A stretch of DNA of 6,468 bases, from positions 1 to 6,468 of the forward strand of contig CACXHH010000010.1 of NCBI GenBank assembly GCA_902767455.1. Direction: 5' to 3'. The notes beneath the pieces were generated by a model that was given only the letters and a program-made list of their open reading frames with translations, ran no database searches and had not been told where the DNA came from. This document shows positions 1 to 6,086 of the stretch, piece by piece. The position numbers were made by a program, and so were the translations under genes. Source of the stretch: an uncultured Eubacteriales bacterium. GTDB lineage: Bacteria > Bacillota > Clostridia > Christensenellales > Borkfalkiaceae. The number at the start of each line of letters is the position of its first letter. Within the stretch, counting starts at the first letter, position 1.

Positions 1-178
1 GAAATATAACTCTGTTCTTGCCCGTCGTAACGTCCGCAGTCGGCGCGCTTTCCGCATCGTTTTTAAGAAGCGGAGAGCGGGAAAGGCTTTTTTCCGCGCC
101 CAAAGAAACGCACCCGCAAATCAGGAAGAGCCCGAGCGACAACGCTATCGAAATAAAGAGCGATAAAAACCTTCTCAT
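1..178 (-). CDS. Putative lipoprotein, N-terminal 59 residues (cut by left window edge)
   Basis: The frame opens with ATG at 178 and stays open to the window edge, so the C-terminus is missing. The visible protein starts MRRF, followed by a hydrophobic stretch (about residues 4-20) and an I-C-G-C lipobox, with Cys23 the likely lipidated residue. A polar, Ser/Ala/Thr-rich segment (about 25-52) follows, as is usual for a linker behind a lipoprotein anchor. The start is well supported: an AAAGGGG Shine-Dalgarno lies 7 nt upstream, and the ATG overlaps the TGA stop of the preceding gene as ATGA, indicating translational coupling. It is therefore the third gene of the lipoprotein operon and should sit on the outer face of the membrane. 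The visible part contains no recognisable domain, so its function is unknown. The signal peptide is clear; the lipobox is slightly unusual because Cys is at -2. Confidence 0.78.
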   Translation of the reverse strand, partial: MRRFLSLFISIALSLGLFLICGCVSLGAEKSLSRSPLLKNDAESAPTADVTTGKNRVIF

Positions 179-1395
179 TGAAGTACCCCTTTCATCTCGG
201 GTGAGTTGAGAATATCAACCATCGTCTTTAAATCTATCTGGATATTAGTCTGCTGTTGGTTGTATTCGTCGACGCAGAAAGCTATATACGAGCCGAACAT
301 CGGGCACATGAGCCTTGACAGAGTGCTTTGTCCGTGCACCGAAAATTTAGCCGTGAAAGCGGCGTCTTCTTTTAAGAGAATACAAGCTTTAAGATGCTCG
401 ATGACGGTGTTTTTATCGCTTCCGCCGAGCACCATTTTCACGATATCCGCGCCGCTCTGACTCAAAAATACGCCCATAGCGTGTATCTGTTCGGCGCTCA
501 TGGTGACGTTTGCGTGCGTGGAAATAAGCACTTCGCCGCCGAGCGCGTGTATTTCGGAAATAAACGCAGCTTGTCTGTCTATCGTAGCTTTCACGCCCGA
601 AACTTCTCTCGGCGAACGGGCTACGAAAGACATATCGAAGCCGAGCCCTTCCCAGTATTGCTTGTTTGCGGAAAGCCCGCTTCTCGTTTCGCCTTCGTAC
701 ATATAACCGGGCATATCCACGGCGGCGGCGCCCGCCGCTATACTCGTTTTATACCAGCTTTCGCGAACTTCGTCGGTAGCGGCGTAAGCTATTACGAGAA
801 CGGGTTTATCCGTGCAATACATAATGCGCTCTAAATCGGCTTGATTGACGTATTTTTGTTCAAGAGAAGTAAGGTAGATCATAAACCCGAACGCGCCGGT
901 AGCTTCCGCTCTTCTTATGGCGACGATGGCGTCGTCGGGAGTGGGCTCCATTATCATAGCGCACGCCATTACGTCAAGCCCAGCAAAAGACGGACGAGTA
1001 CGGTTGCGGTCGATAACTACGTCGGTGTTTATCGTAACGGGAGTATAGGCTATCTTTTCCTTACCGCAATTACGGCAAATTTCGCGAGTTAAAGTTTTTT
1101 CCGAGCCGAGCGAAAATTTAACGTAATCGTGTTCGGCGGTAGGCGTGAACGTATCGCGGCACACGTAACCGTCGTCGTAAACGCGTTCGACGTAACCTTC
1201 GGTCAAACACGTTGCGGGAACTACCGTCTGCGATACCTGCTTTCTCTCGGTCGGATTGTCGTTGATCGGCGCGTGAGCCGATGCGGAAGCTGAGGCGGAA
1301 GGTCTGTTCCCGCCCGCTTCGCTTGCCGAGCCGCAACCGACCAGAGCCGCCGAGCAAATAATTAAAATCAACGTTATCGCTAATAATTTTTTCAT
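175..1395 (-). CDS. Exported lipoprotein with divergent type I 3-dehydroquinate dehydratase-like domain
   Basis: 406 residues. The ATG at 1395 is chosen because it gives a complete lipoprotein signal (MKKLL, hydrophobic core, lipobox L-V-G-C with lipidated Cys21). A TTG 30 nt upstream would add ten residues without a ribosome site. A Ser/Ala linker (about 32-40) leads to a four-cysteine segment (Cys63, 79, 107, 110; ATC, then CRNCGK) resembling the short zinc-ribbon-like repeats of clostridial surface proteins. Residues about 137-406 align by eye along the whole AroD barrel. ISTH gives the catalytic His (294), GADIVKM the Schiff-base Lys (320), and LSRLMCPMFGS the binding Arg (361); Gln386 matches the Gln of APGQI. 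The E-W-R motif of strand 2 is replaced (Tyr174, Thr176) and the TFR arginine is lost (about Tyr204). A Lys-imine mechanism is therefore possible, but dehydroquinate as substrate is doubtful. It is the second gene of the operon. The fold is confident; activity is not. Confidence 0.85.
   Translation of the reverse strand: MKKLLAITLILIICSAALVGCGSASEAGGNRPSASASASAHAPINDNPTERKQVSQTVVPATCLTEGYVERVYDDGYVCRDTFTPTAEHDYVKFSLGSEKTLTREICRNCGKEKIAYTPVTINTDVVIDRNRTRPSFAGLDVMACAMIMEPTPDDAIVAIRRAEATGAFGFMIYLTSLEQKYVNQADLERIMYCTDKPVLVIAYAATDEVRESWYKTSIAAGAAAVDMPGYMYEGETRSGLSANKQYWEGLGFDMSFVARSPREVSGVKATIDRQAAFISEIHALGGEVLISTHANVTMSAEQIHAMGVFLSQSGADIVKMVLGGSDKNTVIEHLKACILLKEDAAFTAKFSVHGQSTLSRLMCPMFGSYIAFCVDEYNQQQTNIQIDLKTMVDILNSPEMKGVLQ
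186..192 (-). promoter_or_regulatory. Ribosome binding site for the third lipoprotein gene
   Basis: AAAGGGG on the minus strand, 7 nt before the ATG at 178. It lies inside the last codons of the AroD-like gene, where it encodes part of the C-terminal KGVLQ. Together with the ATGA overlap it fixes the start of the downstream gene. Confidence 0.75.
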
Positions 1396-1447
1396 AAGAC
1401 ACTCAAAAAAATATCTGAAAGCCAATCAGCTTAAAAAGCGCGATCGC

Positions 1448-4400
1448 TCAATCTTCGTTATCTACGACGTTGTCGTAAACTTTTCCGTCTTCGGCTTCGT
1501 CGGAACCGATTATATCCGAAGCGGTGCCGATTGTTTCTTCGGAAGCGTTTTCGGGAAGGATTATTCTTCCTTTCTGCGTGTTGTCGTGTACGGAAGCGAC
1601 GTTCCTGCCGACTATACCGCCAAGGCTTACCGAGCCTACCGCGTTTAAAGTTACGACGTTACCTTCGTTGACGTTTTCCTTTATTTCGCCGCCGTCGTTA
1701 TGCGCGTAACCGACGATGCCGCCGCCGTAAATCGAAGTGGTGACTTCGCCGTGATTTTCGCAATTTTTGACTACGGTGTTATACGCGCTGCCGACTACGC
1801 CGCCTACGCCGCCGCCGTGCGTGGAGTTTGCGGGAACGACTTTGCCTTTACCCGTGACCGCGCCGTAGTTCTTACAGTTTTCAATAGTCTTGGAAGAGCC
1901 CGCCATACCGACGATACCGCCTATCCAGAAGCCTTCGCCCGATTCGGTCGCAAATACCGCGCCGTAGTTATCGCAAGCGGAAATCGCCGTGCTCGCGCTT
2001 CCGGTATAGTAGCCTACGATCCCGCCCGCCGAATAATCGGCGCTGACGGCGGCTTCAAGCTTATTGACGTTTCCGCTAAGGTTGCACGAAGCGTAACCCG
2101 CGATACCGCCTACTCGTTGTTTTCCGACGATCGTTCCGTAGTTTTCGTTATCGTTTACGGTAGCGCCCTGTCTGCAATAGCCGGCTACTCCGCCTACCGA
2201 CTGAACGCCCGAAACGGTACCGAAGTTCTTGTTTGAAGATATTTCGGAATTGAAAACGTTCCCGATTATTCCGCCGAGCCCGCCGTCTTCGCCGGCGCCC
2301 GTTATTGCGCCGTAGTTTACGCAGCCCGTGACCTTAGCGCCCGAGCCTATAACGCCGAGTACGCCGCCCGCGCCTACCGTGCTCGCGCTCGCGGCTCCGA
2401 TAGCCGTAGCGGTGACGTTCGCGTAGTTTACGCAGTCGGTCACGTTGCCGATAGTCGTCTTTTGAGCCTGATAACCGACGATCCCGCCGACGACGTCGGC
2501 AGCCGTTATTCTTCCGTAAGCTTTACAGCCGCTTAAATTACCCGAGTTGTAACCGGTCACGCCGCCCATATTCTTGCCCGCGCCGTTAAAATCAACGTAA
2601 GCCGTGCAGTCGGTTATGGTGCCGTATGAGAAACCGTTTATAAGCCCGACGTATACCGACTTAGCATTTGTTGCCGTGACCGTTCCGTAAACGACCACGT
2701 TTTTGATCGTTCCCGTCGCTGCTAAACCGTTGATAAATCCGCGGCTGCTGCCCGTAGTTGTAATATTAACGTTGTAGACCGAATGCCCTTTTCCGTCGAA
2801 AGTGCCCGAGAAGGTGTTGCTTCCGCCCGCGGCGATACCGCTCCACTCGTAACCGCAAAGGTCTATATCTGCGCCGAGAGCGACGTATTTATCTTTATAG
2901 GTCGCCGCCGTCTGGCTGCTCGTCTTGAAGAACGCGAGCTGTTCTGCGGTTTCTATAACGTAAGGATCGTTTTCCGTTCCGCTTCCGCTTGCGAAAGCTT
3001 CGGCAACGCTCGCGCCGTCCCACTTGGATGAAGCGTAAACGTCTGAGCCGCCTTCGATCGTTTCGCCTACGCGTATGCCGGCGCCTTCGGTGCCTTCGAG
3101 CGCGTACATGGCTAAGCTTCCGTTTTGTTTGACGAGAGCTTGAGTTCTGCCGTACAACGCGCCGCCGTTTACGCCTACTATGCCGCCGACTTTATCGGTA
3201 GCGTCTATAACGCCGTAAACGGAAACGTTTTCTATTTTGCCGTTTGCAAGGTTGTAAGCGGCAATTCCGCCCGCGACCGTAGCCGAAGTTACGTTCGCTT
3301 CGACGACGACGTTTGAAATATTGCCCGCGTTGTAAGCGAACAGACCGCTCGTTTCCCCTTCGCAGGAATACGTTACGGTAAATCCGCCGAAGTTGAAATT
3401 GCCGTCGAAGGGTTGAGCCGCCGCGCCTATTGCCGTTTCGGCGGTCGTCAAAGTTACGTCGTTTTTGAGAACGAAATATTTTCCGTTCACGGAAGCTCCG
3501 TTTTCGAGAGTAGTTTTAAGGCACGCGAACTCTTCGGCACGCGTAAATTCGTAAGGCTCTGCGACCGTTCCCTTATCTTCTGCTAACGAAGCGGTATAAA
3601 CGGCTACGAAATTCACGGCGTCACTTACCGCGGGAAGCTCGACGTAAGTATTTTCGCCGTCGTTCCAACCGACGAAAGTGTAAGAAAGCGCGCCCAGATC
3701 GTAACCGAGCGATTCGCCTTCGTATACGGGCGTCTGACCGGGGATATAAGTCGCCGAGTACAACGCTTCTCCGTCGTGATCGGTAAATTTAACCTCAAAC
3801 TTTGCGCGAACGGTAAATTCGACCGTTGCTTCTAATCCGTAATAGTTTTGGGTTTCGGCAACGCTTGCCTTGAGAACGTATTGTCCTGCGGTAGCGGGCA
3901 GTTCGCTCGCATACTCGCTTTCACCGTCCGAATACGCGAACGCTACTTCGCCGTACAGCGCCGAGCCGGTAGGCGCGGACGCTTCTCCCGATTCGTACCA
4001 GTCGGAAATCGACGGTTCGGCAGTCCACTCGTTCTGAGCTTTGTTTATAACGAATTCGTAGGTAAGATCGTCGGTAGTGCCGTCTTTCCAAACGTAAGCC
4101 GTTTTGTCGTTAAGCGCTACGGTTACGGTATATATGCCTGCGTCGACGGCGGTGTTTCCGCTTACGGAATACGCTTCGTTTGCCGCAATAAGGTAAGTCC
4201 GTACTTCGCCGTTATACGCGTAAATCGTTTCGTCAGCGGCGGGCTTGGCGACTTTTTCGGGGCGTTTGACCGCCGTGAATACGGCGTTGAGCGCGCACGA
4301 AGCCGTTGCTTTTAAGTTCTCTTCGGCTTCTCCGCCAACCGTATAGCTCCAACCGGCGAAAACGTAATCGTATTCTTCGTCGGAAGCCTTTACGGGCGTG

Positions 4401-4726
4401 GCGCCGGAAAAGACTATATCTGAATTTTCTTCAAAACGCTCTTCTTTGAGAAGCGAAAGCCCCGTTTCGTCGTAAAATCTTACGACGTAGTAAACGGTGG
4501 TCTCTGAAGAAGACGTTTCTTCCGACGAAGAATTCTGCTCGGATACAGAAGTCTGTTCGGACGAAGAATCGTCAAAAGAGGCGGAAGCTTGCTCGATATC
4601 AGACGCGTCCGCGGAGCCCGCGGAATTTGAAACTTCGCTCACGCCCAAAGGTTTACACGCCGCAAACGCGCACGTTACGGTCAAAACGGCGAGTAAAAAT
4701 ATCAATTTACACAAAAAGTTTTTCAT
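1448..4726 (-). CDS. Large surface lipoprotein with InlB-like and GLUG-type repeats
   Basis: 1092 residues. The signal peptide (MKNFLCK, hydrophobic core) ends in F-A-A-C with Cys24 as lipid anchor. A Ser/Glu/Asp/Thr-rich linker (about 29-78) follows. Next come an InlB B-type repeat (about 79-152, with FAGW), an Ig-like stretch (about 160-308, with YEFVINKA and AGQYVLKA), and a second InlB-like repeat (about 309-379, with FVGW). The rest (about 385-1055) is Gly-rich, with about 14 GGIVGY-x-NCxNYGxV units of the GLUG type, which probably form a parallel beta-helix. No LPXTG or other C-terminal anchor is seen, so attachment should be through the lipid. The start is set by AAGGAGA just upstream; the earlier in-frame ATG at 4771 lies between the promoter's -35 and -10 and cannot be transcribed from it. 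Such proteins are usually adhesins or matrix components; the ligand here is unknown. First gene of the operon. Confidence 0.9.
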   Translation of the reverse strand: MKNFLCKLIFLLAVLTVTCAFAACKPLGVSEVSNSAGSADASDIEQASASFDDSSSEQTSVSEQNSSSEETSSSETTVYYVVRFYDETGLSLLKEERFEENSDIVFSGATPVKASDEEYDYVFAGWSYTVGGEAEENLKATASCALNAVFTAVKRPEKVAKPAADETIYAYNGEVRTYLIAANEAYSVSGNTAVDAGIYTVTVALNDKTAYVWKDGTTDDLTYEFVINKAQNEWTAEPSISDWYESGEASAPTGSALYGEVAFAYSDGESEYASELPATAGQYVLKASVAETQNYYGLEATVEFTVRAKFEVKFTDHDGEALYSATYIPGQTPVYEGESLGYDLGALSYTFVGWNDGENTYVELPAVSDAVNFVAVYTASLAEDKGTVAEPYEFTRAEEFACLKTTLENGASVNGKYFVLKNDVTLTTAETAIGAAAQPFDGNFNFGGFTVTYSCEGETSGLFAYNAGNISNVVVEANVTSATVAGGIAAYNLANGKIENVSVYGVIDATDKVGGIVGVNGGALYGRTQALVKQNGSLAMYALEGTEGAGIRVGETIEGGSDVYASSKWDGASVAEAFASGSGTENDPYVIETAEQLAFFKTSSQTAATYKDKYVALGADIDLCGYEWSGIAAGGSNTFSGTFDGKGHSVYNVNITTTGSSRGFINGLAATGTIKNVVVYGTVTATNAKSVYVGLINGFSYGTITDCTAYVDFNGAGKNMGGVTGYNSGNLSGCKAYGRITAADVVGGIVGYQAQKTTIGNVTDCVNYANVTATAIGAASASTVGAGGVLGVIGSGAKVTGCVNYGAITGAGEDGGLGGIIGNVFNSEISSNKNFGTVSGVQSVGGVAGYCRQGATVNDNENYGTIVGKQRVGGIAGYASCNLSGNVNKLEAAVSADYSAGGIVGYYTGSASTAISACDNYGAVFATESGEGFWIGGIVGMAGSSKTIENCKNYGAVTGKGKVVPANSTHGGGVGGVVGSAYNTVVKNCENHGEVTTSIYGGGIVGYAHNDGGEIKENVNEGNVVTLNAVGSVSLGGIVGRNVASVHDNTQKGRIILPENASEETIGTASDIIGSDEAEDGKVYDNVVDNED
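1562..2650 (-). repeat. Array of about 12 GLUG-type repeats
   Basis: Encodes residues about 693-1055 of the large lipoprotein. Units of about 25-38 residues begin [VLAIMG]GG[IV]xG and continue to a [NC]x[NA]YG[AT][IV] turn. Unit starts lie near residues 693, 720, 746, 786, 817, 844, 872, 900, 935, 974, 1001 and 1035. Two further copies (about 485 and 513) lie upstream, separated by a non-repeat insert containing GSGTENDPYVI and FDGKGH motifs. The repetition is clear in protein and diverged in DNA, so this is an old expansion rather than a recent tandem array. Confidence 0.85.
3590..3802 (-). repeat. InlB-like (Listeria-Bacteroides) repeat 2
   Basis: Encodes residues about 309-379 of the same protein: EVKFTDHDGE, then TFVGWND, then FVAVYTA. 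It follows the same pattern as repeat 1, with which it brackets the Ig-like middle segment. Confidence 0.7.
4271..4492 (-). repeat. InlB-like (Listeria-Bacteroides) repeat 1
   Basis: Encodes residues about 79-152 of the large lipoprotein. It opens with VVRFYDETG, has VFAGWS in the middle and ends with ALNAVFTAV, the V-x-F-x-D...F-x-GW...A-x-[FY] pattern of the InlB B-repeat family. This beta-grasp-like module is common in secreted Bacillota proteins. Confidence 0.7.
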
Positions 4727-4731
4727 ATAAA

Positions 4732-4738
4732 TCTCCTT
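4732..4738 (-). promoter_or_regulatory. Ribosome binding site for the large lipoprotein
   Basis: AAGGAGA on the minus strand, 5 nt before the ATG at 4726. It is a near-perfect Shine-Dalgarno and selects this ATG over the in-frame one at 4771. Confidence 0.85.
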
Positions 4739-4756
4739 ATATAAGATTTCCCTGTC

Positions 4757-4785
4757 ATTATATACTCGCATGGTAGTTCAGTCAA
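4757..4785 (-). promoter_or_regulatory. Sigma-A promoter of the lipoprotein operon
   Basis: Reading leftward: -35 TTGACT (4785-4780), a 17-nt spacer, -10 TATAAT (4762-4757). This predicts a transcript start near 4750 and a leader of about 24 nt before the start codon. An A/T-rich tract at about 4799-4830 lies just upstream and could act as an UP element. Five of six -35 bases and all six -10 bases match consensus. Confidence 0.82.
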
Positions 4786-4820
4786 TAGCGTTGCCTTTAC
4801 TTTTTTTAACAAAAACTATA

Positions 4821-4831
4821 CAATTTGATTG
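4821..4831. promoter_or_regulatory. Possible operator: short inverted repeat at the -35 box
   Basis: CAAT-TTG-ATTG is a perfect 4-bp inverted repeat whose right arm overlaps the -35 box of the regulator promoter, a plausible autoregulation site. Arms this short arise often by chance in A/T-rich DNA, and no second copy is seen, so this is only a candidate. Confidence 0.2.
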
Positions 4832-4858
4832 ACAACGGCGCTCCTGCGGCGATAAAAT
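4829..4858 (+). promoter_or_regulatory. Sigma-A promoter of the AraC-family regulator gene
   Basis: Perfect -35 TTGACA (4829-4834), an 18-nt spacer and -10 TAAAAT (4853-4858, five of six). The predicted start is near 4865, giving a leader of about 30 nt. It is back-to-back with the operon promoter, with 43 bp between the two -35 boxes. Confidence 0.7.
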
Positions 4859-4896
4859 AAGGAAAAACGAACGAAACGAGATGAAAAAAAGGTAAA

Positions 4897-5652
4897 ATGA
4901 GAAATTTTTTAGACGACGTCACTATACAAGGCGAGCTTAACTGCGTGGACATTTATTCGGAAAAAGGCACCGTTCGCCACGTCAACAGACACTCTTTGGG
5001 GCTTATAACTTCGACGGCGGGGAGCGTCGAATATTATCTGAACGGCGAAACTTTTGTTTCCGACAAAAACACCGTTCTTCTTATGCCTGCGCAAGTCAGC
5101 TATACGCTCAAATGCACCAAAGCCGACGTCAGCCACGTGCTCAACTTCTACGCTGACGTAAAAATTGACAAAATCTATACTTTCAAAAAAACGGAAAATA
5201 TGGAAAACGTCTTTGTAAGAACGGTCAAGACGTTCGTTACCAAGCGCCCGACGTATAAGACGGCGACGAGAGCGCTTATCTATTCGCTTATTTTAAGGCT
5301 TTGCGAGCAAACGGCTTACGACGCCTACCCCGACCATCTCGTAAAATGTATAGAATATATTTACGAAAACTACGGCGACGAAAAGCTTTCAAACGAGAAG
5401 ATAGCTTCTCACGCAAATATCAGCGTCGTATATCTTCAGAAGCAGTTCGTGAAATACACTTCGGAATCGCCGAGAAAATTCCTTACGGGAGTACGCGTTT
5501 CCGCCGCGCAGGATATGCTTTTATCGCAGACCAAATCTGTTTCCGAAGTGGCGCAAGCCGTCGGGTATTCGAGCGTGTACAGCTTCTCACGCGCGTTCAA
5601 ACTCGCAACGGGAAAATCACCGCTTCAATATCGTTTAACGGCTAAACTATAA
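4897..5652 (+). CDS. AraC-family transcriptional regulator
   Basis: 251 residues, cytoplasmic DNA-binding protein. The N-terminal half (about 10-95) is a beta-rich, cupin-like sensor region typical of AraC-family proteins (YYLNGETF, then VLLMPAQVSYTL). A helical linker (about 105-140) joins it to the C-terminal HTH domain. Helix-turn-helix 1 is about 164-196 (LSNEKIASHANISVVYLQKQF) and helix-turn-helix 2 about 213-246 (SVSEVAQAVGYSS, then GKSPLQYR), matching the family signature. The ATG at 4897 is the first possible start in frame, since an upstream TGA at 4882 closes the frame; AAAAGG lies 4 nt before it. It is divergently transcribed from the lipoprotein operon, the usual position of a local activator or repressor, so that operon and its own promoter are the likely targets. 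The effector cannot be read from the sequence, though many relatives sense sugars or other small molecules. Confidence 0.93.
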   Translation: MRNFLDDVTIQGELNCVDIYSEKGTVRHVNRHSLGLITSTAGSVEYYLNGETFVSDKNTVLLMPAQVSYTLKCTKADVSHVLNFYADVKIDKIYTFKKTENMENVFVRTVKTFVTKRPTYKTATRALIYSLILRLCEQTAYDAYPDHLVKCIEYIYENYGDEKLSNEKIASHANISVVYLQKQFVKYTSESPRKFLTGVRVSAAQDMLLSQTKSVSEVAQAVGYSSVYSFSRAFKLATGKSPLQYRLTAKL

Positions 5653-5672
5653 CGCCCCGAATAATAAAATAA

Positions 5673-5714
5673 CCGCGCGGATAAGCGAAAAACTTATCGC
5701 CGCGCGGCTTTTTT
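5673..5714. terminator. Rho-independent terminator, probably bidirectional
   Basis: CCGCGCGG-ATAAG pairs with CTTAT-(CG bulge)-CCGCGCGG around a CGAAAAA loop, giving 13 base pairs, and is followed on the plus strand by TTTTTT (5709-5714). It begins 20 nt after the AraC-family stop. On the minus strand the stem is followed by TTATTTTATTATT, so it can also end the converging aldo/keto reductase-NTF2 transcript, whose stop lies 17 nt away. Confidence 0.9.
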
Positions 5715-5734
5715 AGTTGGTATTCAGTTGGTAT
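5713..5734. repeat. 11-bp tandem duplication over the NTF2-like gene stop
   Basis: Two adjacent copies of TYAGTTGGTAT (5713-5723 and 5724-5734) differ at one base. Read on the minus strand they are ATACCAACTGA and ATACCAACTAA. The first carries the TGA stop in use; the second carries a TAA in another frame. The outer copy also overlaps the terminator T-tract. Confidence 0.7.
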
Positions 5735-6086
5735 AGCGCCATACCCCGTCGATTTTCACGAAACGGGCTTTTACGTTGAACGGCCACGAGCCGAATGCGC
5801 CGTAAGCGTTCGCCGTGAGCGTTACGCGGGCGCTTAAAAACGCTTCGTTGCCTTCGACGACGACTTTGGCGTTTTCAATCGTGTACTTTTGATAATCGAG
5901 CCGTCCGCTCTTTATGTCCGAAAAGTATTCGGATTTCGTCTGTACTACGCCCGACACGTGCCTGAAAACCGTTCCGTCGAGCACTATTTCGTCGAGAGCG
6001 GAAATATCTTTATCGCACATAGCCTGTTGCATGGCGCGATATCTCGATAAGACGATCTCCTCGTCTTTTGTTGACGGCGTTATCAC
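5724..6086 (-). CDS. NTF2-like (SnoaL-type) small protein
   Basis: 120 residues, usual length for a single NTF2-like cone domain. It starts with a helix (about 8-35, EIVLSRYRAMQQAMCDKD). A HVSG motif (43-46) follows, then QTKSEYFSDIKSG (about 49-61), then the curved-sheet strands (TIENAKVVVEG, EAFLSARVTL, KARFVKIDGVWRY). There is no signal peptide, so it should be cytoplasmic. Relatives include small-molecule isomerases, cyclases, hydrolases and non-catalytic binders; the specific role is unknown. The start is GTG at 6086, overlapping the TGA of the aldo/keto reductase as GTGA, so translation is probably coupled; the upstream GAAAAG is a weak ribosome site. The coupling suggests both proteins serve one pathway, perhaps with this protein handling a substrate or product of the reductase. 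Confidence 0.82.
   Translation of the reverse strand: MITPSTKDEEIVLSRYRAMQQAMCDKDISALDEIVLDGTVFRHVSGVVQTKSEYFSDIKSGRLDYQKYTIENAKVVVEGNEAFLSARVTLTANAYGAFGSWPFNVKARFVKIDGVWRYTN

Noticed and set aside
394..834. 146-codon plus-strand frame opposite the AroD-like gene
   Set aside because: It has no ribosome site or domain, and the opposite strand carries a full conserved barrel.
1433..1448. Hairpin AGCG-ATCG-CGCT followed by TTTTT (minus strand) after the large lipoprotein gene
   Set aside because: The stem is only 4 bp, too weak for a convincing terminator. No promoter is seen in the 52-bp gap, so the downstream genes appear to depend on read-through; weak attenuation remains possible.
1700..2236. 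178-codon open frame on the plus strand inside the large lipoprotein gene
   Set aside because: It lies antisense to the GLUG repeats. The composition is odd (runs of Ala, Val, Arg, Tyr), there is no ribosome site, and the minus-strand frame has clear domains and a signal peptide.
3848..4315. 155-codon open frame on the plus strand
   Set aside because: It is antisense to the Ig-like and InlB-like segments. The product is Arg/Phe/Gly-rich with no recognisable domain and is explained by codon bias of the real gene.
4727..4771. Fifteen-residue N-terminal extension of the large lipoprotein from the ATG at 4771
   Set aside because: That ATG lies between the -35 and -10 boxes, and the extension would place charged residues before the signal peptide; the ATG at 4726 has the Shine-Dalgarno.
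4881..4895. Four-codon upstream reading frame (ATG AAA AAA AGG TAA) before the AraC-family gene
   Set aside because: It has no ribosome site of its own and its bases are the A-rich Shine-Dalgarno of the regulator gene.
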